Part shown: piece after piece, positions 30,599 to 40,346 of the stretch
How the letters are laid out: every line of letters begins with the position of its first letter
How positions within the stretch are numbered: the first letter of the stretch is position 1
Assembly: GCF_036850765.1 (NCBI RefSeq)
Contig: NC_089491.1
Location: 88,692,740 to 88,756,739, forward strand
Direction of reading: 5' to 3'
Length of the DNA: 64,000 nt
Origin: Saccopteryx bilineata
Taxonomy: Eukaryota > Chordata > Mammalia > Chiroptera > Emballonuridae
The notes under the pieces: generated by a model
Seen by the model: only the letters and a program-made list of their open reading frames with translations
Told to the model about the DNA's origin: nothing
Database searches by the model: none
Translations under genes and position numbers: made by a program

Positions 30599-32960
30599 TA
30601 GGGAAAGAAATGCAAGACAATGCAGAATAACTCAGTTCATCTGGGGAAAGTGGGTAATGTTAAACAGGGTTCTTAAAATTAGAGTTAGAAGGGACCTTTT
30701 CTCTGCATAGGAATAAGTCATCCATAAATGTAACTCAAGACTACATACTACACTGTATTTTTTCCAACAAATTTTAACTTCTCAGTAACCTTCATATCCC
30801 TTTTGCTAGGTGTGTACTACCAGATATTAACTGCTGTTACCTAACAAAGGTGCTGAAAGAAAAATTTCAAGTTCCAGTTCATGAAAAATGAAAACACATA
30901 GTGCCCTGATGGTCTCTATCCATGCTTTCCAGTAATTCTTTTTTCTCAGTAAGAAACTGATAGGTCTCCAAGGACCCAAGCCTAACTTTATCAGGGAAGT
31001 GAGGTCTCAAGGAGATGGTGTCAGTGCATAACACTGAAGAAGCCAACTGTGAGATTTACCCAGGAGATAGAGAATGAACACAAGAGGCTTGTCTACACAC
31101 CACACCGCAATTAGCACATCACAAGCCAAAGATTGAGAAATACTTAATCTACCTATATTGCCAAAACAAGAGATCTGTTTGGCTCATGTAAGGGGGAAAA
31201 CTCATGGGGGACAAAAGGCCTTTTAATCTGCCTGGTTGTTTGCACAAATTGACTACCCAATCTGGTCCAAATCATTGACATTTGTAATTCCAAATAGATG
31301 ATGATCAATTCCAGAATTATTTAGACAACCAACACATCTGCTTCTTTCTCGGGGAAAATAATACTCAAATTCTTTAAAAATAAACTTGGAATTTTAGTCA
31401 TAGCAAGTGAAAAAATCAGACAAGGGATTATACTATCATTGCAGAGCAAATGTTTAAAGTCCATTTACAGGAAATGCCATTACTGCAGGTCCTATTCCTG
31501 GTTGAAGACTACATCAGTCTAGTCAAAATAATACCACCAAAACAAAGAGCAAGGAGAAGGGCTGCCCAAAGATGGGAAAGAAAGCCAAAGCCACGTATAA
31601 TGAGGAAAGGGAATAACCTTATAGCTAAACAGTTTACTTTTCAAAGGCAGCACAAGGGCAAAATGCTTTGTGCAAAAAGAAAATTAGTTTCCAAAGTATA
31701 TGCATTCTACAAAGAGCTAAGTTAATTATTCAAAGCAGAGGTCCATGAATTCCCACAATTTAGTCATTCTATTCTGACACATGCAGGCCCGGCGAGCTGC
31801 TTCTTATCACTAAGACTTTGATAATTGGCTTAGACATATCAAATAAACTTTCTGGAGAATTCAGTCGTAAGCAGGTATGACATCCTAATAGGGGTTTTAT
31901 TAGGCCTTTCTCTGTGCAGTAATGTATTAGCAATCACTGTGACATTTTCTGCTCCGGGGGGTTTTGGCCTTGCTCATTTTTTACACTTGCTAGAAAATAA
32001 ATTTATTCACGGTAGAGATCTAATCCAATACACTACTCTGTTTACCCTGGTTTATAAAGGAACAGGCCCCTCAGAATTAATGAAAAGTGAAATATACATC
32101 ATAGAAGAAAATGCACTGTCTTCAGCCAGGCATAACTGAACAGCAAGAATCCCTTCTGATTCTAGAAAGGTGGGAATCCAGTCAGAACAGCTTTGGTGTT
32201 CCTTTCCCTGATTACACTGCCTTCCATAGCATCTGGGGGAGGGGGGCATAACATGTGTGGATGGAATGTCTCCTCTTTAGCTGCAATTTTATTTATTTTT
32301 TGTAATTTCCCTGAGAAAATGTCTATTGGATATTACCTGGTACATTGCAATTTGCTCCTTTGCATTTAATATTCCTGTTAACAACAACAACAAAAAAGTC
32401 TAAGTCTTATTGCTGTATATTTACATATTGAAAGTGGAATTAAAATTTGGGTGGCAATCAGTGGAGAGTAAAAGTAGAGCTGCACCATCAGAGGATTACT
32501 AGTTTGGTCAGAGTGAAGAGCATGCTGAGATAATATTAATGTATGCTTTTATCACATAAGGAGCATTAACAGAGGTCATATCTGTAACTGAATGCTAGAT
32601 ATTTTACCATCAATGTCCCACTTTCCCCATTAATGAGGATAATGTTGACATGAAAAAGTTCACAGAAAATCTAAATAATTCATTTTAACTATTGGTTTCC
32701 TTTCTCTCCCTTACCTAATATATATTTCTTTGCCCTTATGTTTCAATTCAGAAGCATTGGCAAAGGTGAGTATCCCCTTAAAATACTTCCTTCTGAGTGA
32801 CACTTAAAATTTTCTAGTTAAACCTTTAACATAATATTTATTTAATTTTAAAATTCAAGTATGCCTATAAAAGAGACTAGGGCAAAGTTTGATCAGTTAT
32901 CTGTGTCTTCATGAAGACTAATCAGCCCTCTTCCCCACCTCAAAATCCCAACATAGTAGA
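30599..32960. other. No recognised feature
   Basis: About 2.4 kb of single-copy-like AT-rich DNA. A + strand frame of 91 codons (31450-31725), rich in K/R/Q, and one of 66 codons (31939-32139) lack flanking splice signals or similarity I can name. A C-rich break near 32225 and short AAC repeats near 32382 are the only compositional features. Confidence 0.45.
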
Positions 32961-33041
32961 TAAAGAGTAGGACCCAAGACATTGTATTTTAAACCGACTT
33001 TCTAGATGATGCTGACGTACACTAAGGTTTGAAAACCACTG
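32961..33041 (+). mobile_element. MER5-like 3' fragment
   Basis: 'aggacccaagacattgtattttaaaccgactttctagatgatgctgacgtacactaaggtttgaaaaccactg' is the 3' half of a MER5-type hAT element, ending in the typical terminal repeat 'gtttgaaaaccactg'. Confidence 0.65.
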
Positions 33042-33124
33042 CCTTGATGTGAATGAATTGTGAAGCTTTTGTGAGAACAGGCAAGAAAAGGAAGTGAACT
33101 AAACCTAACTGATGACATGCCATG

Positions 33125-33290
33125 TATAAAAAACTGTGGCTAGGTCATTTCATCTTCACCGCTCCTAGGAGAAAATTTTATTATTCCCATTTTACAGATA
33201 AGAAAATTTAATCTCAGAAAAATGTAATAACCAGCCAGTCATTACATGGCTAGCAAGTCTAGTATCAGAATTCATACCTCTAGTAATAGA
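33125..33290 (-). mobile_element. MIR SINE relic
   Basis: The + strand reads 'ttattattcccattttacagataagaaaatttaatctcagaaaaatgtaata', the reverse complement of the MIR core ('ccattttacagatgaggaaactgaggc'). Decayed. Confidence 0.7.
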
Positions 33291-33365
33291 AGCAATGGTT
33301 ATACAATATTCATAGGCTTTCAGAGATCAAAGGAATGATGATGATGCCATCTTATTGAATATATA

Positions 33366-33660
33366 TTCTTTTTTTTTTTAATTTGTGAGAAAGAGACAGA
33401 CAAGAAAGTAGAGAGATGAAAAGCGTCAACCCATAGTTGTGGCATTCTAGTTGTTCATTGATTGTTTTGTCATATATGCCTTGACCAGGTGGGTCCAGCT
33501 GAGCCAGTGACCCCTTTCTTAAGCCAGCAACCATGGGATCATATCTATGATCCCACACTCAAGCTGGAGACCCTGTGCTCAAGCTGCCAACCTCAGGATT
33601 TCAAACCTGGGTCTTCTGTATCCCAGGACAATGTTCTTTACCCTGCTTCTCTGCCTGGTT
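33366..33660 (-). mobile_element. Older tRNA-related SINE, minus strand
   Basis: Poly(T) side at 33370, then 'gttgtggcattctagttgttcattgattg', several 'tcaagctg' blocks, 'ggatttcaaacctgggtc' (reverse B box) and a decayed head. It is the reverse complement of the type seen at 23288. ATATATA-type sequences flank both ends (33358 and 33667), a possible target duplication. Confidence 0.78.
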
Positions 33661-33724
33661 TGGCTAAATATATACTCTGACTCTGACACTGCATTAGGCA
33701 TTTTCTATATAAGGACTACCTTTT

Positions 33725-33850
33725 GAGATAAATATTAATTTCATTTCATATTGAAGAAACAATATCTTAGAGAAGTTATATAACTTGTCAAAGTACACAT
33801 AGCTATACTATATATAAGTGGAGAGGCTGAAACTCAAACCCACAGGCTAT
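33725..33850 (-). mobile_element. MIR-like relic
   Basis: 'gagaagttatataacttgtcaaagtacacatagctata...agtggagaggctgaaactcaaaccca' matches the reverse MIR 3' half ('aacttgcccaaggtcacacagctagtaagtggcagagctgggattcgaaccca') with many changes. Confidence 0.55.
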
Positions 33851-33897
33851 GGTCATTCTCCCAGGCACTCAGCCTCATAGGGTGAAAATGGTACCTC

Positions 33898-34098
33898 TGG
33901 TAGGAGGAATAATAGCCTTTCAATGATGTCTATGTCACTAGTCTTCAGAACCTGTGAATTGTTAGGTTTCATGGCAAAGTAGAATTAAGGTTGCTAATCA
34001 GTTGGCCTTGAGATGGCAGATTAATCCGGATCATCCAGGTGGACCTTTAACCATCTAAGGCTTTCCTTTATTAGGGTGGTCAATATTGCCCTATTTTT
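33898..34098 (+). mobile_element. MLT1-like LTR fragment, copy 1
   Basis: Starts 'tggtaggaggaataatagcc', then 'gatgtctatgtcactagtcttcagaacctgtgaattgttaggtttcatggcaaag' and 'gatcatccaggtggacctttaaccatctaaggctttccttta', the layout of an MLT1 (ERVL-MaLR) LTR 5' half. Non-coding and incomplete. A near-identical copy starts exactly 600 bp further on. Confidence 0.65.
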
Positions 34099-34520
34099 AA
34101 ACTTAATGTAAGTTTTATTCATCACTGATTTACAAATTATTACTATATTTCTATGTATTTCTTTCCCATGTCTCTGCTAAAAAGTGAAAAGTTATAATCA
34201 CAACCAAGTCCAGACAACATGCAGAATAATAATACAGTTTGAAATCTTTACTAGAGTGCCAGCTCATTATACACAGATGGTGTCTGTGTGGGAGTTAGCA
34301 GACTCATGGGATGAAACAGCTGGTCTTACTGATTCTTGGGCAAAGCTTCACTTTGAGGGAATAGGTGGGAACTTTGTGGCCTCCACAATTTCAGGTACCT
34401 CAGAGTTCACCAGTGTGCATCTGAGGTCTGTCCTAAATCACAAAAGCCAAAAAGATGATATGCTCCAACAGACATCCCAGTTCCAACCCTCTGATCTCAT
34501 CTGCCACGTCAGGTTTCTAC

Positions 34521-34697
34521 CAATGATGTCTATGTCACTAGTCTTCAGAACCTGTGAATTGTTAGGTTTCATGGCAAAGTAGAATTAAGGTTGCTAATCA
34601 GTTGACCTTGAGACGGCAGATTAGTCTGGATCATCCAGGTGGACCTTTAACCATCTAAGGCTTTCCTTTATTAGGGTGGTCAATATTGCCGTATTTT
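34521..34697 (+). repeat. Second copy of the MLT1 fragment (600-bp offset)
   Basis: Bases 34521-34697 repeat 33921-34097 with only about five differences, an identity far higher than the age of MLT1 would allow for two independent insertions. The 422 bp between the copies is not repeated. Confidence 0.9.
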
Positions 34698-34925
34698 ACC
34701 AATGTCCATGAAAGTCCATTTCCTTATTTCCACTCTTCTCTTCATTACAGTCTTGTACAAGTGGGTAGTTAAAACAAATAGTCACCACCTTGGCATGAAG
34801 GCTGTTCCTTAATCTTGTTCTAATTTACCTTTCTAGAATTAGATTATATTCCTAAAGGCTCTGTGTGACCCAAACAATTTTTATTAATATAATCTATTAT
34901 ATCCATAAGTAACTTCTGTGTTCTC

Positions 34926-37632
34926 ACCTCTGTTTATATATATATTATTAAATTTAATGCAGTGACATTGATAATTCAGGGTACATATGTTGAAAGAAGA
35001 CATTTCCAGATTATTTTGACATTTGATTGTGCTGTATATACCTCCCCCAAAGTCAAATTGTCTTCTGTGACCTTCTATCTGGTTTTCTTTCTGCCCCTCC
35101 CCTCCTCCACCCCCTCTCTCCTTCCTCGCTCCCTTCCCCCTCCCCCCACCCACCACCCCCATTGCCATCACATTCTTGTTCATGTCTCTTAGTCTCATTT
35201 TTATGTCCCATCTATGTATGGATTCATATAGTTCTTAGTTTTTTCTGATTTACTTATTTCACTCCGTATAATATCAAGGTCCGTCCATGTTATTGTAAAT
35301 GACCCGATGTCATCATTTCTTACGGCTGAGTAGTATTCCATAGTATATATATGTACCAAACCTTTTTAATCCACTCGTCCTCTGACGGACACTTGGGCTG
35401 TTTCCAGATCTTTGCTATTGTGATCAATGCTGCCACAAACACGGGGGTGCATTTCTCCTTTTGGAGCCGTTCTATGGTATTCTTGGGGTATATTCCTAAA
35501 AGTGGGATAGCTGGGTCAAAAGGCAGTTCCATTTTCAGATTTTTGAGGAATCTCCATACTGTTTTCCACAGAGGCTGCACCAGTCTGCATTCCCACCAGC
35601 AGTGCAGGAGGGTTCCCTTTTCTCCACATCCTTGCCAGCACTTATTCTGTGTTGTTTTGTTGATGAGCACCATTCTGGCTGGTGTGAGGTAATATCTCAT
35701 TGTGGTTTAATTTGCATTTCTCTAATAATTAGTGATGTTGAGCATTTTTTCATATGCCTATTGGCCATCTGTATATCCTCTTTGGAGAAGTGTCTATTCA
35801 TTTCTTTTGCCCATTTTTTGATTGGATTGTTTGTCTTCCTGGTGTTGAGATTTACAAGTACTTTATAAATTTTGGTTATTAACCCCTTATCAGATGTACT
35901 GTCAAATATGTTCTCCCATTGTGTAGTTTGTCTTTTTATTCTGTTCTTATTGTCTTTAGCTGTGCAGAAGCTTTTTAGTTTGATATAGTCCCATTTGTTT
36001 ATCCTGTCTTTTATTTCCCTTGCCCGTGGAGATAAATCAGCAAATATATTGCTCTGAGAGATGTCGGGGAGCTTACTGCCTACGTTTTCTTCTAAGATGC
36101 ATATGGTTTCATGGCCTACATTTAAGTCTTTTATCCATTTTAGTTTATTTTTGTGAGTGGTGTAAGTTGGTGATCTAGTTTCATTTTTTTTGCAGGTAGC
36201 TGTCCAATTTTCCCAACACCATTTGTTGAAGAGGCTGTCTTTACTCCATTATATTTCCTTACCTCCTTTGTCAAATATCAGTTGTCCATAGAGCTGTGGG
36301 TTTATTTCTGGGTTCTCTGTTCTGTTCCATTGATCTATATGCCTGTTATTATGCCAGTACCAGGCTGTTTTGAGTACAATGGCCTTGTAGTATAACTTGA
36401 TATCAGGAAGTGTGATACCTCCCACTTTATTCTTCTTTTTTAAGATTGCTGAGGCTATTAGTGTTCTTTTTTGGTTCCATATAAATTTTTGGAATATGTG
36501 ATCTATATCTTTGAAGTATGTCATTGGTATTTTAATTGGTATTGCATTGAATTTATAGATTGCTTTGGGTAATATAGACATTTTAATGATGTTTATTCTT
36601 CCTAACCATGAGCACGGTATATGCTTCCACTTATTTGTATCTTCCTTAATTTATTTTATCAATGCTTTGTAATTTTCTGAGTACAATTCTTTAATCTCCT
36701 TGGTTAAGTTTACTCCTAGGTACTTTATTTTTTTGGTTGTAATAGTGAAGGGGATTGTTTCCTTAATTTCTCTTTCTGACTGTTCATTGTTGGCGTATAA
36801 AAATGCCTCTGATTTCTGAGTATTGATTTTATATCCTGCCACTTTGCTGAACTCATTTATCAGGTCCAGTAGTTTTTAGACTGAGACTTTAGGGTTTTCT
36901 AGATACAATATCATATCATCTGCAAATAATGATAATTTTACTTCTTCTTTTCCAACTTGAATGCCTTTTATTTCTTCTTCTTATCTGATTGCTGTGGCTA
37001 GGACTTCCAGGACTATGTTGAATAAGAGTGGTGAAAGGGGGCACCCCTGCCTTCTTCCTGATCTTAAGGGTATTGCTTTTAATTTTTGCCCATTGAGTAT
37101 GATGTTGGCTGTGGGTTTTTCATAGATGGCTTTTATTATGTTGAGGTATGTTCCCTGTATTCCCACTTTTTAAGAGTTTTGATCATGAATGGGTGCTGGA
37201 TTTTATCAAATGCTTATTCTGCATCTATTGAAATTATCATGTGGTTTTTCTCCTTCTTTTTGTTTATATGATAAATCACATTGATTTGTGAATATTGTAC
37301 CAGCCTTGCCTCCCCAGAATAAATCCCACTTGATCATGGTGTATGATTTTTTCCATATATTGTTGGATCCGGTTTGCTAATATTTTCTTGAGGATTTTAG
37401 CATCTATATTCATCAGAGATATTGGCCTATAATTTTCTTTCGTTGTGTTGTCTTTGCCTGGTTTTGGAATCAGAATTATGCTTGCCTCATAAAAGGAGTT
37501 TGGCAGTCTTTCTTCCTCTTGAATTTTTTGAAATAGTTTGAGAAGGATAAGAGTTAGTTCTTCTTTGAATATTTGGTAGAATTCAACTGTGAAGCCATCA
37601 GGCCCCAGACTTTTCTTTGTTGGGAGTTTTTT
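34926..37632 (-). mobile_element. L1 'D', 3' part
   Basis: Minus-strand L1. The 3' end 'tttaatgcagtgacattgataattcagggtac' (plus-strand view) is near 34950, followed by the G-rich 3'UTR (C-rich here, 35095-35160), the ORF2 C-terminus (35320-35700), and the linker and RT region up to about 37620. It is cut at 37632 by L1 E and resumes at 39214. ORF2 contains stops and indels throughout: open pieces lie at 35320-35700, 36249-36581, 36651-36842, 36981-37166 and 37276-37620. RT motif blocks such as '[10 protein letters not shown]' and '[14 protein letters not shown]' are readable. Confidence 0.9.
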
Positions 37633-38140
37633 TTTAATCTTATTTTTATTAATTTTAATGCAGTGACATTGATAAATCAGGGTACATATGTTCTGAGAAA
37701 ACACCTCCAGATTATTTTGACCTTTGATTATGCTGCATACCCCTCACTCAAAGTCAAATCATCCTCCATCACCTTCTATCTGGTTTTCTTTGTGCCCCTA
37801 CCCTCCCCCAACTCCCTCCCTCTCCTTCCTTGCCCCCTCCCCACCCCTCCACCCCAATCCCTGTTGCCATCACATTCTTGTCCATGTCCCTGAGTCTCAT
37901 TTTTATGTCCAATCTATGCATGAGTTCATATAGTTCTTAGTTTTTTCTGATTTACTTATTTCACTCCGTATAATGTTATCAAGGTCCATCCATGTTATTG
38001 TAAATGACCCGATGTCATCATTTCTTATGGCTGAGTAGTATTCCATAGTATATATATATGTACCAAACCTTTTTAATCCACTCGTCCTCTGACGGACACT
38101 TGGGCTGTTTCCAGATTTTCGCTATTATGAACAATGCAGC
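37633..38140 (-). mobile_element. L1 'E', non-inverted 3' part
   Basis: Plus-strand view: T-rich tail, 'ttttaatgcagtgacattgataaatcagggtac', C-rich 3'UTR (37790-37860), and the last part of ORF2 up to 'gctgcattgttcataatagcg' read on the minus strand. At about 38140 the orientation flips. Target duplication GGGAGTTTTTT at 37622-37632 and 39214-39224. Confidence 0.9.
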
Positions 38141-39213
38141 TATATAGATCACATATTCCAAAAATTTATATGGAACCAAAAGAGAACACTAATAGCCTCA
38201 GCAATCTTAAAAAAGAAGAATAAAGTGGGAGGTATCACACTTCCTGATATCAAGCTATACTACAAGACCATTGTACTCAAAACAGCCTGGTACTGGCATA
38301 AGAACAGGCACATAGATCAATGGAACAGAACAGAGAACCCAGAAATAAACCCACAGCTCTATGGACAACTGATATTTGACAAAGGAGGTAAGGAAATATA
38401 ATGGAGTAAAGACAGCCTCTTCAACAAATGGTGTTGGGAAAATTGGACAGCAACCTGCAAAAAATTGAAACTAGACCACCAACTTACACCACTCACAAAA
38501 ATAAACTCAAAATGGATAAAAGACTTAAATGTAAGCCGTGAAACCATAAGCATCTTAGAAGAAAATATAGGCAGTAAGCTCTCCGACATCTCTCGCAGCG
38601 ATATATTTGCTGATTTATCTCCACGGGCAAGGGAAATAAAAGACAGGATAAACAAATGGGACTATATCAAACTAAAAAGCTTTTGCACAGCCAAAGACAA
38701 TAAGAACAGAATAAAAGGACAGACTACACAATGGGAGAACATATTTGACAGTACATCTGATAAGGGGTTAATAACCAAAATTTATAAAGTACTTGTAAAT
38801 CTCAACACCAGAAAGACAAACAATCCAATCAAAAAATGGGCAAAAGAAATGAATAGACACTTCTCCAAAGAGGATATACAGATGGCCAATAGGCATATGA
38901 AAAAATGCTCAACATCACTAATCATTAGAGAAATGCAAATTAAAACCACAATGAGATATCACCTCACACCAGTCAGAATGGCGCTCATCAACAAAACAAC
39001 ACAGAATACGAGCTGGCAAGGATGTGGAGAAAAGGAAACCCTCCTACACTGCTGGTGGGAATGCAGACTGGTGCAGCCTCTGTGGAAAACAGTATGGAGA
39101 TTCCTCAAAAAACTGAAAATTGAACTGCCTTTCGACTCAGCCATCTCACTTTTAGGAATAAACCCCAAGGACACCATAGAACGGTTCCAGAAGGCGAAAT
39201 GCACCCCCATGTC
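38141..39213 (+). mobile_element. L1 'E', inverted 5' part
   Basis: The ORF2 segment lying upstream of the preceding piece in a normal L1 appears here in opposite orientation. It runs from 'tatagatcacatattccaaaaattta' to 'gaaatgcacccccatg'. Its last base and the first base of the minus-strand part are neighbours in an intact L1, within about 15 bp. This is the arrangement left by twin priming during insertion. Confidence 0.9.
38144..39213 (+). pseudogene. L1 E ORF2 C-terminal segment (inverted)
   Basis: One frame reads from '[21 protein letters not shown]' through '[23 protein letters not shown]', meets a TAA near 38399, and continues in the same frame with '[19 protein letters not shown]' and on for about 250 codons to 'FQKAKCTPM' at the target junction. 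It includes the Cys-rich '[17 protein letters not shown]' (about 39015-39065). This is the post-RT and C-terminal part of ORF2, well preserved apart from the one stop. No start or RT core is present, so it is not functional. Confidence 0.85.
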
Positions 39214-40098
39214 GGGAGTTTTTTGATAACTGTTTTGATCTCATTTGGTGTAATCAGTCTGCTTAGGTTTTCTGATTTTTCCAAATTGATTTTTGCAAGA
39301 TTGTATGTTTCAAGGAATTTGTCCATTTCATCTAGGTTGTCTAGTTTTTTGGCATACAGTTCATAGTATTTTCTTACAATATTTTGTATTTCTGTTGTGT
39401 CAGTTGTTATTTCTCCACTCTCATTTCTAATTTTATTTATTTGAGTCCTCTTTCTCTTTTTCTTGGTGATTCTAGTTAAAAGTTCATCAATCTTGTTTAC
39501 CTTTTCAAAGAACCAGCTCCTAGTTTCATTGATCTTCGGTATTGTTTTTTTAGCCTCTATGTCATTTATTTCTGCTCTGATCTTTATTATTTCCTTCCTT
39601 CTACTACATTTGGGCTTTACTTGCTCTTCTTTTTCTAGTTCTTTTAGATGCAGGGTTAAGTTGTTTATTTGAGCTTTTTCTAGCTTCTGAAAGTGTGCCT
39701 GTACTGCTATGAACTTCCCTCTCAGGACTGCTTTTGCTGTGTCCCATAAATTTTGAGTTGTTGTATGCTCACTGTCATTCGTTTTTTTATTTCTTCTTTG
39801 ATCTCATTCTTAATCCATTCATTATTTAACAACCTGCTATTTAGTTTCCATGTGTTTGAGAATTTTTGAGCTTTTCTGTTGTGGTTCATTTCTAGTTTCA
39901 TGCCGTTGTGATCGGAGAAAGTGCTTGACATGATTTCAATCTTCTTATATTTGTTGAGACCACTTTTGTGCCCTAACGTGTGGTCTATCCTAGAGAATGT
40001 ACCATGAGCACTTGAAAAGAATGTATATTCTGCTGCTTTAGGGTGAAAGGTTCTGAAGATATCTATTAAATCGAGTTGATTTAGTGTGTCCAATAAGT
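39214..40098 (-). mobile_element. L1 'D', 5' part
   Basis: Continues L1 D after the L1 E insertion: linker region ('[11 protein letters not shown]'-type at 39470-39530 on the minus strand) and the end of the endonuclease domain ('TFHPKAAEYTFFSSAHGTFSRIDHTLGHKSGLNKYKK', open at 40095-39800). The element ends at about 40098, inside the endonuclease domain, so L1 D is 5'-truncated. The break abuts an older L1 end belonging to the duplicated gene flank. Confidence 0.88.
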
Positions 40099-40312
40099 AT
40101 AATATTTCATTGATTAGAAGCATCCAGAATAGGTAAAAGAGCAGAGACAGAAAACACATGAGAAGTTGCCTGGGGCAGGAGTGGGACTGAGTATTTTTGG
40201 TGCAGAGTTTCCATCCTGGGAGATGGAATATTCTGCAATGAGATAGTGCTGTGTTTGCACAGTATGGTGAAGGCATTTCACACTCAGAAATGGCACAACT
40301 TAAAATCTAAAT
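40099..40312 (+). mobile_element. Older L1 3'-end relic downstream of the gene
   Basis: The minus strand reads 'actgtgcaaacacagcactatctca...ccatctcccaggatggaaactctgcacc...cccactcctgccccaggcaac', a typical antisense old L1 3' end. The same sequence, diverged, follows copy 2 at 42850-43100 in the opposite orientation, showing that the duplicated unit included it. Confidence 0.6.
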
Positions 40313-40319
40313 GATCACT

Positions 40320-40325
40320 TTTATT
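40320..40325 (-). promoter_or_regulatory. Poly(A) signal of the three-exon gene
   Basis: AATAAA on the minus strand, 22 bp past the stop codon of the long frame. Copy 2 carries two AATAAA motifs at the equivalent place (near 42801-42820). Confidence 0.55.
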
Positions 40326-40346
40326 TTTTACTTAGAGGGAGTCACA

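Noticed and set aside
34184..34582. 132-codon + strand frame
   Set aside because: It runs from single-copy DNA into the duplicated MLT1 fragment and has no supporting motif or splice context.
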